This document shows positions 5,031 to 5,535 of a stretch of 5,535 nt of DNA, piece after piece. The DNA is taken from NCBI GenBank assembly GCA_001795115.1, contig MGNI01000159.1, positions 5,190 through 10,724 of the forward strand, in the 5' to 3' direction. The stretch comes from Chloroflexi bacterium RBG_16_48_8 (GTDB lineage: Bacteria; Chloroflexota; Anaerolineae; Anaerolineales; E44-bin32). The notes under the pieces are model-generated. The model ran no database searches. It was not told the origin of the DNA and was given only the letters and a program-made list of their open reading frames with translations. Within the stretch, counting starts at the first letter, position 1, and every line of letters begins with the position of its first letter. The translations under genes and the position numbers were made by a program.

Positions 5031-5535
5031 AAGCACGTACAGTTGCGCCTCTTGCGGGCGTCCTTCGTCTGATCGGTTCAGGATCGCGATCTGGCCATGC
5101 TGCGACCAGAGTCCCTAGAATGAATACCAATCCCCCTGTCCAAACAAAATTCACAAGCGGATTGTGATAGACCTTGAAGGTCGCGCCTTGAGCTGCAATA
5201 GGTTCCCAACCGACAAGCAACACATAGAAATCATCTTCGAACGTAGAACGAACACCGGGTAAGGTGACAGATTGCTGCAAATCGTAGTAGTAATCCCGCC
5301 TCGGATACAGTTGCCCTACTGATTTCCCCTCTGAATAGACATCCACCACAGCGCGGGCCACATTGCGACCGTCGGGTGAATCCCAAATCGCCAGTGAATC
5401 ATAGACCATCGTGTATTTACCCAGTGTGATTTGTTCACCACGGGCCAAGGTTCCCTGTGTTTCTGTTTGGAACAGCTCGATCCCTAAAATGCCTAAAGCC
5501 ATTAAGATCACACCGATGTGGATGATAAAGCCCCC
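5029..5535 (-). CDS. ccmF: CcmF, cytochrome c heme lyase subunit (C-terminal 168 residues, cut by window edge)
   Basis: CcmF, with CcmH, forms the heme lyase that takes heme from CcmE and joins it to apocytochrome c. The frame is open from the window edge to the TAA at 5031-5029. The fragment starts within a membrane helix GGFIIHIGVILMALGILGIE; its His6 probably corresponds to the conserved transmembrane histidine near the C-terminus of E. coli CcmF (a heme b ligand). The large extracytoplasmic domain before the last helix follows, with GEQITLGKY (33-41), QLYPRRDYY (75-83) and DDFYVLLVGWEP (101-112), in the family's usual order. NPLVNFVWTGGLVFILGTLVAAW (125-147) is the last membrane helix, and a basic tail of about 20 residues ends the protein. 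The GTG at 5511 is internal and not the true start. Whole CcmF is usually about 640-700 residues, so the tryptophan-rich motif lies outside the window. Confidence 0.95.
   Translation of the reverse strand, partial: GGFIIHIGVILMALGILGIELFQTETQGTLARGEQITLGKYTMVYDSLAIWDSPDGRNVARAVVDVYSEGKSVGQLYPRRDYYYDLQQSVTLPGVRSTFEDDFYVLLVGWEPIAAQGATFKVYHNPLVNFVWTGGLVFILGTLVAAWPDRDPEPIRRRTPARGATVRA

Overview
The window is one stretch of a cytochrome c maturation (System I, Ccm) operon. All genes lie on the minus strand, so the operon reads from high to low coordinates, and it is cut at both ends. In transcription order it holds: the C-terminal third of the heme lyase subunit CcmF (5535-5029, 5' end outside); CcmH (5016-4513); a possible 35-residue small ORF (4516-4409); a CcmG/ResA-type thioredoxin (4412-3852); a CcmI-like membrane protein ending in a zinc ribbon (3742-3248); a lipoprotein with one C-terminal membrane helix (3251-1929); CcmA (1936-1238); CcmB (1245-499); and the first 114 residues of CcmC (342-1, 3' end outside). 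No plus-strand gene is convincing, and I see no tRNA, rRNA, CRISPR array, transposase or clear promoter.

CcmA, CcmB and CcmC form the heme-handling ABC-type part. CcmF and CcmH attach heme to the CXXCH sites of apocytochromes, and CcmG supplies reductant. CcmE and CcmD are not in the window and may lie just outside it. The textbook proteobacterial CcmI (membrane anchor plus TPR apocytochrome chaperone) is also absent here. In its place are two adjacent genes that share a cytoplasmic helical-hairpin module resembling the start of CcmI. One joins it to a zinc ribbon. The other joins it to a large extracytoplasmic lipoprotein domain. This is the most unusual part of the window.

Most junctions are very tight: GTGA between ccmH and the small ORF, ATGA between the small ORF and ccmG, GTGA between the zinc-ribbon gene and the lipoprotein gene, and near-identical 8-nt overlaps (ATGATTAA, ATGACTAA) at the starts of ccmA and ccmB. 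This suggests translational coupling. Two spacers break the pattern: 3743-3851 (109 nt) and 343-498 (156 nt). The second is almost filled by 7-bp repeats facing each other, which could fold into a long stem in the mRNA.

The organism is probably an environmental bacterium of the Chloroflexota (Anaerolineae-like). This is an inference from System I genes with CcmI-like/zinc-ribbon and lipoprotein inserts, a four-cysteine CcmH, moderate GC (about 50% by eye) and heptameric intergenic repeats. It is not proven by any single marker.
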